Positions 1 through 6,964 of a stretch of 14,682 bases of DNA are shown here, piece by piece. The DNA comes from Chloroflexota bacterium (GTDB lineage Bacteria > Chloroflexota > Anaerolineae > Anaerolineales > UBA4823): the NCBI GenBank assembly GCA_021849525.1, contig JAJZSS010000006.1, forward strand, positions 1 through 14,682, given 5' to 3'. Under the pieces are notes generated by a model, which had not been told where the DNA came from, did no database searches, and saw only the letters and a program-made list of their open reading frames with translations. The position numbers and the translations under genes are program-made. Position 1 is the stretch's first letter. Each line of letters opens with the position of its first letter.

Positions 1-1
1 G

Positions 2-223
2 AATGCAGAACTGGCCGAACTGCTGAACCAGGCACTGGTCAATCCCGATCAGGCAGCCCGCGAGGAAATGTATAAGCAGGCTGAGCAAATCATGCATGAC
101 GATGTAACCCGTATCTGGTTAGGCCATAACAATACCCCCTTGATCTTCTCGGCCAAGGTCAGCGGCTACCAGGCACAGCCAGTTGGTGCAGACTACTATG
201 AAGGTGTCGTCGTTGCCCCATAA
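2..223 (+). CDS. Peptide/nickel-type ABC transporter solute-binding protein, C-terminal end (partial)
   Basis: The reading frame is open from base 2 to a TAA at 221-223 and gives the last 73 residues of a protein that starts outside the window. The tail (helix with EMYKQAEQIMHDDV, then RIWLGHNN, and a closing GADYYEGVVVAP) resembles the C-terminus of family 5 extracytoplasmic solute-binding proteins (DppA/OppA), where a helix with a conserved 'R..MY.EAQ.II..D' pattern precedes strands of the last lobe. Four genes for the matching permeases and ATPases follow directly, so this is very probably the binding protein that captures di- or oligopeptides outside the cell and hands them to the DppBC channel. 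The signal peptide and ligand pocket are not in the window, so the substrate cannot be judged. Confidence 0.8.
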   Translation, partial: NAELAELLNQALVNPDQAAREEMYKQAEQIMHDDVTRIWLGHNNTPLIFSAKVSGYQAQPVGADYYEGVVVAP

Positions 224-274
224 AACCAGCTGCATCTGCCTGGTTCGTTTCTAACTCGCTCAACTTTACCAGCA

Positions 275-301
275 GGGGGGCGGAACTCGCTTCCGCCCCC
301 C
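275..301 (+). terminator. Strong GC-rich hairpin between binding-protein gene and dppB
   Basis: An 11-bp perfect stem, GGGGGGCGGAA (275-285) with TTCCGCCCCCC (291-301), closes a 5-nt loop. No T-run follows; the next bases are tcgcttaactg. In binding-protein-dependent transporters such a hairpin after the first gene commonly protects the upstream mRNA from 3' decay or partly terminates transcription, so the binding protein is made in excess of the membrane parts. That role is inferred here; the stem is directly visible. Confidence 0.65.
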
Positions 302-315
302 TCGCTTAACTGAAA

Positions 316-321
316 AGGAGG
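316..321 (+). promoter_or_regulatory. Ribosome binding site that fixes the TTG start of dppB
   Basis: A full AGGAGG lies 6 nt upstream of TTG at 328. No ATG or GTG nearby has a comparable site, so the rare TTG start is supported. Confidence 0.8.
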
Positions 322-327
322 CGCAAT

Positions 328-1380
328 TTGGCACGCTATATCCTCCGGCGATTGATCACTCTCATTCCCACCCTGATCGGTGTGACTTTTGTGATCTTCA
401 TGTTCCAGCGCCTGATCCCCGGCGACCCAGCCATAGCCATGCTGGGTGAACATGCTTCAGAAGAAAATGTCGCTCGGATCCGCGAACAGCTCGGCTTGAA
501 CCGCCCGCTTTTTCTGGATCGGGAAGCATTGCGAAATGGTGACTTTGCAGGATTCTTTGATACCCAATATATCCGCTATTTAGACCGCCTGGTACACTTC
601 GATTTGGGAAATTCCATCCATCGCCGGATCCCGGTCGCCGAAACTCTGGCACTGCGCTTTCCGGCTACGGTTGAGCTGGCTTTGCTGGCAATGCTCATCG
701 CCCTTTCGATCGGTATCCCGGTTGGGATCATTTCATCCGCCCGGCGAAACACACCTGTGGATGGTATCACCATGGTTGGCTCGCTTATCGGGGTTTCCAT
801 GCCCATATTCTGGCTGGGGCTGATGGAAATTATGCTATTTTCCGTCTTCCTTAAATGGCTGCCCACGGGGGCCCGTCTGAGTACCGGTATTGTTATCGAA
901 CCCATCACCAATTTACTGCTCGTTGATAGTGTGCTGACTGGAAATTGGGCAGGTTTTAAGGATGCTCTGCAGCATATTATCATGCCGGCTGTCGCCCTGG
1001 CTACGATACCCATGGCAATTATCGCCCGTATGACCCGCTCCAGCATGCTGGACGTTTTACAAGAGGATTATATTCGCACCGCCCACGCCAAAGGACTGGT
1101 TGAACAGGTGGTCCTCTTACGTCATGCCTTGAAAAATGCTTTTCTGCCGGTGATCACCATTATCGGCATTCAAACGGGCAGCCTGCTGGCTGGTGCAGTG
1201 CTCACCGAGACGATTTTCGCCTGGCCGGGGATCGGTAAATGGGTTTATGATGCCATCCTCGGACGCGATTACCCCATCGTTCAAGGCGGCACTTTACTCA
1301 TCGCCCTGATCTTTGTGGGATTCAATTTATTGGTGGATATTTCCTATGCCTACCTGGATCCGCGCATTAAATATGATTGA
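328..1380 (+). CDS. dppB: Dipeptide/oligopeptide ABC transporter permease, DppB type
   Basis: This 350-residue integral membrane protein is one half of the peptide translocation channel. It opens with the family hallmark MARYILRRLITLIPTLIG (TM1, about residues 5-27) and has further hydrophobic segments near 112-138, 146-176, 215-235, 271-296 and 318-342. The cytoplasmic EAA loop that docks on the ATPases is at about 247-274, with the form DYIRTAHAKG..., then RHALKNAFLPV. The C-terminal DPRIKYD is also typical. It is slightly longer than the usual 305-340, mostly from extra residues in the periplasmic-side loop around 55-95. The start is TTG with AGGAGG 6 nt upstream. Its stop lies 8 nt before the preferred dppC start, so the two permeases are translated in series. 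Whether the transporter prefers dipeptides, oligopeptides or another ligand such as nickel or sugars cannot be read from the permease. Confidence 0.93.
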   Translation: MARYILRRLITLIPTLIGVTFVIFMFQRLIPGDPAIAMLGEHASEENVARIREQLGLNRPLFLDREALRNGDFAGFFDTQYIRYLDRLVHFDLGNSIHRRIPVAETLALRFPATVELALLAMLIALSIGIPVGIISSARRNTPVDGITMVGSLIGVSMPIFWLGLMEIMLFSVFLKWLPTGARLSTGIVIEPITNLLLVDSVLTGNWAGFKDALQHIIMPAVALATIPMAIIARMTRSSMLDVLQEDYIRTAHAKGLVEQVVLLRHALKNAFLPVITIIGIQTGSLLAGAVLTETIFAWPGIGKWVYDAILGRDYPIVQGGTLLIALIFVGFNLLVDISYAYLDPRIKYD

Positions 1381-1388
1381 GAGCCCTT

Positions 1389-2627
1389 ATGACTGAGATT
1401 GCCGCAAAAACCCCCCAAGACTTGAAAGTGGCAGATCTGACCATGCGCGAGCACCGCTCGCTGTGGGGAGATGCCTGGCGGAGATTAATTTCCAGCAATA
1501 CCGCCCGCATCGGTCTGGTTATCATCAGTGTCTTTATCCTGACGACTACCCTGTCTCATTTCTTCTGGGATTACAATCCCAAGACGGATCTGGATTACTC
1601 CCTAAAACTAAAAGCTCCAAACCTTACTCCTACTGCAGAAGTGGAATCTATCCATCCCTTTGGGACCGATAAACTGGGACGGGATATTTTCCGGCGGGTG
1701 ATACATGGCGGCTGGAATTCTCTGCGGGTTGGTCTGGTATCCGTGGGCATCTCGTTAATCGCCGGTGGACTTTTAGGATTGCTGGCTGGTTTTTATGAAA
1801 GCATGGCTTTAGCCTCTTCTGAGCGCATCATTGTTTTAAGTATCGCTGGGCTGCTTTTAGGCGCTCTGCCAGCCTGGATTGCGAACCAGTTTTTTATCGC
1901 ATTGCTCTTCGCAATCCTGGGGGGAGTCGCAGGCTGGGTGGAAAATTTCCAGGCCCACAAACCACTTCGTTATATACTCTTCGCTCTGGCTGGAGGGCTG
2001 TGTGGTGCCCTGCCAGCCTTACTGGTTAGCCCAAGCACCGCGCTGGTTACCGGTATCCTTGGCCTGGGCATCGGGCTATTTCTGGCGATGGCGGTGCGGG
2101 GTTCCATTATCTCCAACGTCATTATGCGGGTTATGGATATCACCCTGGCGTTCCCCAGCTATCTCCTGGCTATCGCCATAGTTGCCTTTTTGGGTCCTGG
2201 ACTGGAAAAGGGTATGATCGCCATTGGTGTGGTCGGCATCCCCCAATTTGCCCGCCTGGTACGTTCGTCAGTTCTCTCAGTTGCCCAAAAGGAATATATC
2301 CTGGCTTCGCAATCCGTTGGTGAAGGTCACGGTCGGATCATCTTCCGCCACATCGTGCCCAATATTTTATCGCCGGTGATCGTGCAAACGACCATGGGCC
2401 TGGCGAACGCCATCCTATCTGCGGCTGCCCTGGGATTTTTAGGGCTGGGAGCAATCCCACCGGAACCGGAATGGGGCGCCATGCTGGGCGATAGCTATCG
2501 CTTCCTGACCAGTGGCGCGTGGTGGGCTGTGCTCTTCCCTGGCCTGGCGATCATGCTCAGTGTTCTGGGCTTCAATCTTCTTGGAGATGGACTCCGCGAT
2601 GCGCTGGATCCCAAAATGCGCGTCTGA
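1389..2627 (+). CDS. dppC: Dipeptide/oligopeptide ABC transporter permease, DppC type, with an extra membrane insertion
   Basis: This is the partner permease of DppB, 412 residues from ATG 1389. A TTG at 1377 overlapping the dppB stop would add four residues, but it has no ribosome binding site. Typical parts are the N-terminal membrane segment (about 40-56), HPFGTDKLGRDIFRRVIHG (about 89-107), TM2 (about 113-134), NVIMRVMDITLAFPS (about 243-257), the EAA loop from YILASQSVGEGHG to FRHIVPN (about 303-325) and the C-terminal GDGLRDALDPKMR. Usual DppC proteins are about 280-320 residues and run almost directly from TM2 into NVIMR. Here about 100 residues (about 137-237) intervene. They are almost all hydrophobic and glycine-rich, and enough for about four more membrane spans. 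The insert keeps frame and codon style with its surroundings, so it does not look like an assembly error. The DppC assignment is secure; the role of the insertion is unknown. Confidence 0.92.
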   Translation: MTEIAAKTPQDLKVADLTMREHRSLWGDAWRRLISSNTARIGLVIISVFILTTTLSHFFWDYNPKTDLDYSLKLKAPNLTPTAEVESIHPFGTDKLGRDIFRRVIHGGWNSLRVGLVSVGISLIAGGLLGLLAGFYESMALASSERIIVLSIAGLLLGALPAWIANQFFIALLFAILGGVAGWVENFQAHKPLRYILFALAGGLCGALPALLVSPSTALVTGILGLGIGLFLAMAVRGSIISNVIMRVMDITLAFPSYLLAIAIVAFLGPGLEKGMIAIGVVGIPQFARLVRSSVLSVAQKEYILASQSVGEGHGRIIFRHIVPNILSPVIVQTTMGLANAILSAAALGFLGLGAIPPEPEWGAMLGDSYRFLTSGAWWAVLFPGLAIMLSVLGFNLLGDGLRDALDPKMRV

Positions 2628-2663
2628 GATGCCACCTGCAGTGACACATCATAAACCTGGTAG

Positions 2664-2692
2664 GGTAACACCTGTGGGGTAACCCTTGTGGG
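2664..2692 (+). repeat. Short imperfect tandem repeat in the dppC-dppD gap
   Basis: GGTAACACCTGTGGG (2664-2678) is followed by GGTAACCCTTGTGGG (2678-2692), a match at 13 of 15 positions sharing one G. It fills most of the 75-nt gap just before dppD and includes the GTG (2688) that could serve as an alternative dppD start. I see no promoter in this gap. It may be simple slippage or part of the leader of dppD. Confidence 0.4.
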
Positions 2693-2702
2693 ATATAAAC
2701 AT

Positions 2703-3698
2703 ATGGAACCATTGCTGCAAGTAAAGAATTTAACGACCCGCTTCTATACCGATGATGGCGTTGTACACGCTGTGAATGGGATTTCGTATACATTGGATCA
2801 AGGTGAAGTATTGGGTGTGGTTGGCGAGAGCGGCTGCGGAAAAAGTGTCCATGCTCTTTCGATCATGCGCCTGATCCCTGATCCGCCAGGCAAAATCGAG
2901 GCAGGCGAAGTTTTATTTAACGGTGTTGATGTGCTAAAAATATCTGATTCAGAGATGCGGCAGATGCGAGGATCAGATATTGCCATGGTTTTTCAAGATC
3001 CAATGACTTCACTCAACCCGGTCTACACGGTTGGGTTTCAAATTATCGAAGCCTTGATGGTGCATGAAGCGATGGATCGGAACGCTGCCCGGGCTCGCGC
3101 CGGTGAACTGCTCAGGCTGGTTGGTATTCCCGGCGCTGAGCAGCGCCTGAACGATTATCCACACCAATTTTCTGGCGGCATGCGTCAGCGGGCGATGATC
3201 GCGATGGCGCTTTCATGCAATCCAACATTATTGATCGCCGACGAGCCAACTACCGCCCTGGATGTGACGATCCAGGCGCAGATTGTGGATCTGGTCAAGC
3301 GCCTGCAAGCCAATCTGGGCATGGCGGTGATGTGGATTACCCATGATCTGGGCGTGGTCGCCGAGCTGGCCGATACCATCAATGTGATGTACGCCGGCTA
3401 CATCGTGGAGCGTGGGCCGGCCAGTGATATTTTCAAATTTACCCGCCACCCATACACCATCGGGCTTTTAGGCTCCCTGCCTCGCCTGGACGAGGCTCCG
3501 GGAACAAAGCTGCTCTCCATTCCCGGTTTACCACCCGATCTGGTCTTACTCCCTAAAGGCTGCCCGTTTGCGGCGCGCTGCCCATACGCCGATGAACAAT
3601 GTGTGGAAAGCAATCCAACACTGGTCCCCACCGAGAGTAATAAGCACTCTGTCGCTTGCTGGCATTGGGAAAAAATTTCTGAGAAGGTGTCCACATGA
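2703..3698 (+). CDS. dppD: Peptide ABC transporter ATP-binding protein, DppD type
   Basis: This cytoplasmic ATPase of the peptide importer is 331 residues from ATG 2703. GTG at 2688 would add five residues; neither start has a strong ribosome binding site, and ATG fits the family N-terminus better. The order of motifs is complete: Walker A GESGCGKS (41-48), Q-loop [11 protein letters not shown] (Q98), signature FSGGMRQR (156-163), Walker B LLIADE (176-181), D-loop ALD, and the switch histidine in THDLG (H214). The C-terminal oligopeptide-transporter extension carries four cysteines (C287, C293, C300, C319) in the CPFAARCP...C...C pattern, reported to hold an iron-sulfur cluster in some homologues. 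It pairs with DppF to form the heterodimeric motor. The ATGA overlap with the next gene implies coupled translation and matched amounts. Confidence 0.94.
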   Translation: MEPLLQVKNLTTRFYTDDGVVHAVNGISYTLDQGEVLGVVGESGCGKSVHALSIMRLIPDPPGKIEAGEVLFNGVDVLKISDSEMRQMRGSDIAMVFQDPMTSLNPVYTVGFQIIEALMVHEAMDRNAARARAGELLRLVGIPGAEQRLNDYPHQFSGGMRQRAMIAMALSCNPTLLIADEPTTALDVTIQAQIVDLVKRLQANLGMAVMWITHDLGVVAELADTINVMYAGYIVERGPASDIFKFTRHPYTIGLLGSLPRLDEAPGTKLLSIPGLPPDLVLLPKGCPFAARCPYADEQCVESNPTLVPTESNKHSVACWHWEKISEKVST

Positions 3699-4711
3699 CC
3701 GCCACCACTGAACCTCTCGTCCAGGTACGCAATCTGAAGAAATATTTCCCGATTCAGCGCGGCATCGTGATCCAACGCCATGTAGGGGATGTAAAAGCCG
3801 TCGATGATGTTTCTTTCGAAGTGTATCGCGGCGAAACCCTGGGATTGGTAGGCGAGACGGGCTGCGGGAAAACCACTGTTGGGCGCACAATCCTGCGCCT
3901 GTATGAGCCAACCGCCGGGCAGGTGCTTTTCGACGGGGTGGACCTGGTGTCGCTCAATGAAACCAAGTTACGGCATATGCGCCAGCGCATGCAAATGATC
4001 TTTCAAGATCCTTATGCGTCCCTCAACCCGCGCATGACTGTCGGGTCAATTGTCTCAGCTCCCCTGGATGTTCATCGCACCATTCATTCAAAAAACAAGA
4101 ACAAACGCGTGGATGAGCTGCTCGAAATGGTTGGCTTGAATCCTGAATTTGTCAACCGCTATCCACACGAGTTTTCTGGCGGGCAGCGCCAGCGGGTTGG
4201 CATTGCCCGTGCCCTGGCCGTCAGCCCCGACCTGGTGATCTGCGATGAGCCGATCTCATCCCTGGATGTATCCATCCAGGCCCAGGTGGTCAATTTATTG
4301 GAGGAATTGCAGCGCGAGCTTGGCCTGACGTACATTTTTATCGCCCACGATCTGAGCATGGTGCGCCATATCAGCAACCGGATTGCCGTGATGTACCTGG
4401 GTAAGATCATGGAGCTGGCAGACCGCAATGACATCTATCTCGATCCAATCCACCCATACACACAGGCATTAATGTCGGCAGTTCCGCTTCCCGATCCTGA
4501 TATCCAGAAAAAACGCAAGCGCATCATCCTGGAAGGCGATATCCCCAGTCCAGCCAATCCACCCGTAGGCTGCAACTTCAACACTCGCTGCCCTGCTGCG
4601 CGTGAGCGGTGCTTCAAGGAAGATCCAGCATTTCGCGAAATCAAGCCCGGGCACTGGGCAGCCTGCCACTTTGCGGAAGACTTCACCCAGCCGGATAAGA
4701 AGCTGGTTTAA
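3695..4711 (+). CDS. dppF: Peptide ABC transporter ATP-binding protein, DppF type
   Basis: This 338-residue protein is the second ATPase of the importer, starting at the ATG that overlaps the dppD stop (ATGA), with GAGAAGG about 7 nt upstream. Motifs are Walker A GETGCGKT (53-60), Q-loop [12 protein letters not shown] (Q104), signature FSGGQRQR (160-167), Walker B LVICDE (180-185), D-loop SLD and the switch histidine AHDL (H218). The N-terminal KKYFPIQRG and the long loop before the first core strand are characteristic of the DppF/OppF side of the pair. A second four-cysteine C-terminal motif is present (C293, C299, C306, C324). All catalytic residues are intact in both ATPases, so the motor should have two competent sites. 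It is the last gene of the operon, followed by a hairpin at 4731-4760. Confidence 0.94.
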   Translation: MTATTEPLVQVRNLKKYFPIQRGIVIQRHVGDVKAVDDVSFEVYRGETLGLVGETGCGKTTVGRTILRLYEPTAGQVLFDGVDLVSLNETKLRHMRQRMQMIFQDPYASLNPRMTVGSIVSAPLDVHRTIHSKNKNKRVDELLEMVGLNPEFVNRYPHEFSGGQRQRVGIARALAVSPDLVICDEPISSLDVSIQAQVVNLLEELQRELGLTYIFIAHDLSMVRHISNRIAVMYLGKIMELADRNDIYLDPIHPYTQALMSAVPLPDPDIQKKRKRIILEGDIPSPANPPVGCNFNTRCPAARERCFKEDPAFREIKPGHWAACHFAEDFTQPDKKLV

Positions 4712-4730
4712 TTCCAGATCAAACAAAACG

Positions 4731-4766
4731 ACAGCTCCTGCCGGACCAGGTGGGAGCTGTTATTTT
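4731..4766 (+). terminator. Terminator of the peptide transporter operon
   Basis: ACAGCTCC (4731-4738) pairs perfectly with GGAGCTGT (4753-4760) around a 14-nt loop, followed by the T-rich TATTTT. It lies 20 nt past the dppF stop. The A-rich stretch before the stem could let it act weakly on the other strand too. Between it and the promoter at 4852 I see nothing else. Confidence 0.7.
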
Positions 4767-4851
4767 ATCCTTGCCGCAGGGATCACGGACAACCTGTCAT
4801 TTCTGGAAAGCAGCAGACTCCCGTTAGGCAATAAAATAAAGCGACACAGGT

Positions 4852-4880
4852 TTGACATTATTTCCTGCCCCGACTAAAAT
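4852..4880 (+). promoter_or_regulatory. Sigma70-type promoter for coaE-cdaA-cdaR-der
   Basis: A perfect -35 TTGACA (4852-4857) and a near-perfect -10 TAAAAT (4875-4880) are separated by exactly 17 nt. Transcription would begin near 4887, leaving a leader of about 40 nt before coaE. It sits between the dpp terminator and coaE, so it likely drives the whole four-gene unit. Confidence 0.75.
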
Positions 4881-4925
4881 GGAAGCTGGCCGGAATATTT
4901 CTGCTGTTCCTATGCTGGAGGCACA

Positions 4926-6062
4926 ATGAGCGCCTGGCCGGGCAAATATGTGATTGGACTGACCGGCAATATCGCCACCGGAAAAAGCGTGGTGCGGAAA
5001 ATGCTGGAGCATCTCGGGGCTTACGGTATTGACGCCGATGCATTAGGACACCGCGCCATGGCAAAAGGCGCCCCCGGTTTCAAGCCGGTGGTCAAGACCT
5101 TTGGAGAATGGATCCTCGCCCCCGACGGGCAGATCAACCGCACCCGGCTGGGAAAGGTTGTCTTCAGTGATCCGGAAGCCCTGGCGGCATTGGAGAATAT
5201 CATTCACCCTCTCGTCCAGCAGGCGGTAGATATCCTGGTCCGCCGCGCCCAGCAGAAAGTGATTGTGGTTGAGGCAATCAAGTTGATCGAAGCCGGAATG
5301 CACGCTCAATACGATAGCTTATGGGTGACTTACGCCAGTCCGGAAATCCAACTGGCGCGCCTGGTGCAAAAGCGCGGCCTGGACGAAGCCACTGCCCGCC
5401 AGCGGATCACCGCACAACCGCCGCAAGAGGAAAAAATTAAGCTCGCCCGGGTGGTTATCAAGAATCACGGCAGCTTTGAGGATACCTGGCGGCAGGTTTC
5501 TGGAGCATGGCATGGTGTGTTTCCTGCTCTCGAGGCTGCTCCCCGGCCGCGGGTGCGTTCCAGCCTCGAAAAGATGGAGGTACAACGTGGCCGCCCCAAG
5601 GATGCCGGGGAGATTGCCGCTATTATGACGCGGTTGAGCCGCGGCCGGCGCAGGATGAGCCGGGCGGATGTGATGGCTGCCTTCGGCGAAAAGGCTTATC
5701 TGGTATTAAAGATGGAAGATCTTACCGTTGGGATGGCAGGTTGGAAAGTTGAAAACCTGGTTTCGCGCACGGATGACGTATTTCTGGACGAAACGAAAGT
5801 GTTACCTGCGATGGGTTTGAAGGCATTGATGGAAGAAGTTGAGCGAAATTCGATTGAGCTGCAATGCGAGATCTCCCTGCTTTTTCTCTCCCGCGATATC
5901 GCAGAACAAGATGCCCCGCTGGCGAACCTGGGTTACAAAGCCCGCAGCATTCAGAGCCTGGGTGTGCGCGCCTGGCAAGAAGCCGCCAGCGAATCGATGC
6001 CGCCGGACAGCGTAATGCTATTCAAACAATTGCGCCAGGACCGGGTGCTGCGCCCGGTTTAG
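4926..6062 (+). CDS. coaE: Dephospho-CoA kinase with a C-terminal GNAT-like domain
   Basis: CoaE adds phosphate to the 3' hydroxyl of dephospho-CoA, the last step of CoA synthesis, in the cytoplasm. Residues 8-199 are a full kinase: P-loop GNIATGKS (14-21), the substrate-side IDADALGH (35-42), IIHPLV (92-97), the lid with ARLVQKRGLDEATARQRI (144-161) and the closing VVIKNHGSFED (177-187). The usual PLLFE is changed to IKLIE (118-122), keeping the glutamate. Bacterial CoaE is normally about 200 residues, but this one has 378. Residues 217-371 look like an acetyltransferase (GNAT) fold: a helix after RPKDAGEIAAIM, a strand pair around LTVGMAGWKVENLV, and the late ANLGYKARS motif. The usual acetyl-CoA loop (R/Q-x-x-G-x-G/A) is degenerate: VLPAMGLKAL. 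The start is ATG with TGGAGG 4 nt upstream. It is the first gene after the promoter at 4852; cdaA follows within 20 nt. Confidence 0.88.
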   Translation: MSAWPGKYVIGLTGNIATGKSVVRKMLEHLGAYGIDADALGHRAMAKGAPGFKPVVKTFGEWILAPDGQINRTRLGKVVFSDPEALAALENIIHPLVQQAVDILVRRAQQKVIVVEAIKLIEAGMHAQYDSLWVTYASPEIQLARLVQKRGLDEATARQRITAQPPQEEKIKLARVVIKNHGSFEDTWRQVSGAWHGVFPALEAAPRPRVRSSLEKMEVQRGRPKDAGEIAAIMTRLSRGRRRMSRADVMAAFGEKAYLVLKMEDLTVGMAGWKVENLVSRTDDVFLDETKVLPAMGLKALMEEVERNSIELQCEISLLFLSRDIAEQDAPLANLGYKARSIQSLGVRAWQEAASESMPPDSVMLFKQLRQDRVLRPV

Positions 6063-6082
6063 AGACCTGATTGGAGTTATTG

Positions 6083-6964
6083 GTGCCGGTTTTCTTGAGC
6101 GACCTGATCGCCAACATCCTGTTCATCTTTGAGCGCCTGGACTGGTTGGATGTCCTCGACCTGTTCTTGGTCACTGCGATCTTCTTCGCCATCTTGCGCC
6201 TGCTGCGCGATACCCAGGCCATGGTGCTGTTGCGCGGCGTTCTATTACTGATTGCTCTATTCGGACTGATCAGCTCCCTGGAGGTCCTGCCGGCCTTTTC
6301 CTGGCTGGTCCAAACTACTTTACCCGCCCTGGTGGTCGCCATTCCGGTCATCTTTGCCCCGGAGATTCGGCGGGCGCTGGAACGCCTGGGGCGGGCAGGA
6401 GTGATCTTCAATCCCGAAAAACCGAATGCACCGGCTTTGGATACGATCAGCGCGATTGTCACTGCCGCCTCGCGCCTCTCAGACCGGCAGCACGGCGCCC
6501 TCATCGTGATCCAGCGCCTGGACACCCTGGCGGATTACATCCGTACCGGCGTTAAGATGGATTCTTTAGTAACCCCGGAATTACTTTTACAGGTTTTTTA
6601 TCCAAATACCCCTCTCCACGATGGCGCGGCGATCATATCGGGCGAACGGATGATTGCTGCCGCCTGCGTGCTGCCGCTCTCCGCTTCGGGTGTGCTCACT
6701 CGCTCGCCCGAACGCCAGATGGGTCTGCGCCACCGGGCTGCATTGGGGATCTCCGAGGTGTCCGACGCGGTGGCTGTGGTCGTCTCAGAGGAAAGTGGCT
6801 CGATTTCGGTCGTCCACGGTGGTAGAATGATCCGTCGTCTGGATCCCGAGCGTTTGGAGAATATCTTACGCGCCTTTTTCAGGCCAGCCGCGCCAGAGCA
6901 AGGTTTCAGAGAGCTGGTTAAACGCCTGCTGAACCGACAATCTCCGAATGCGGAGTCGAAATAA
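6083..6964 (+). CDS. cdaA: Diadenylate cyclase CdaA (c-di-AMP synthase)
   Basis: CdaA (DacA, YbbP) condenses two ATP into cyclic di-AMP, the second messenger controlling potassium and osmolyte balance. The N-terminus holds about three membrane spans (about 5-21, 27-39 and 49-92, the last region hydrophobic enough for two passes), followed by the DAC domain. Both active-site motifs are intact: DGA at about 180-182 (PLHDGAAI) and RHRAALG at about 216-222, so the enzyme should be active. I chose GTG 6083, giving 293 residues, because TGGAG lies 6 nt upstream; TTG 6071 would add four residues but has no ribosome binding site. The stop overlaps the cdaR start by one base (TAATG), coupling synthase and regulator. 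In Firmicutes glmM follows cdaR; here der does. The DisA and CdaS forms are excluded by the N-terminal membrane segments and the neighbour. Confidence 0.93.
   Translation: MPVFLSDLIANILFIFERLDWLDVLDLFLVTAIFFAILRLLRDTQAMVLLRGVLLLIALFGLISSLEVLPAFSWLVQTTLPALVVAIPVIFAPEIRRALERLGRAGVIFNPEKPNAPALDTISAIVTAASRLSDRQHGALIVIQRLDTLADYIRTGVKMDSLVTPELLLQVFYPNTPLHDGAAIISGERMIAAACVLPLSASGVLTRSPERQMGLRHRAALGISEVSDAVAVVVSEESGSISVVHGGRMIRRLDPERLENILRAFFRPAAPEQGFRELVKRLLNRQSPNAESK

Noticed and set aside
1377..1388. TTG 1377 as the dppC start, overlapping the dppB stop
   Set aside because: There is no ribosome binding site before it, and ATG 1389 is only 12 nt further. The difference is four residues and cannot be settled from sequence alone.
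3546..3911. Minus-strand open frames across the dppD-dppF junction
   Set aside because: They are fully contained in the two intact ATPase genes, and their translations lack any domain.
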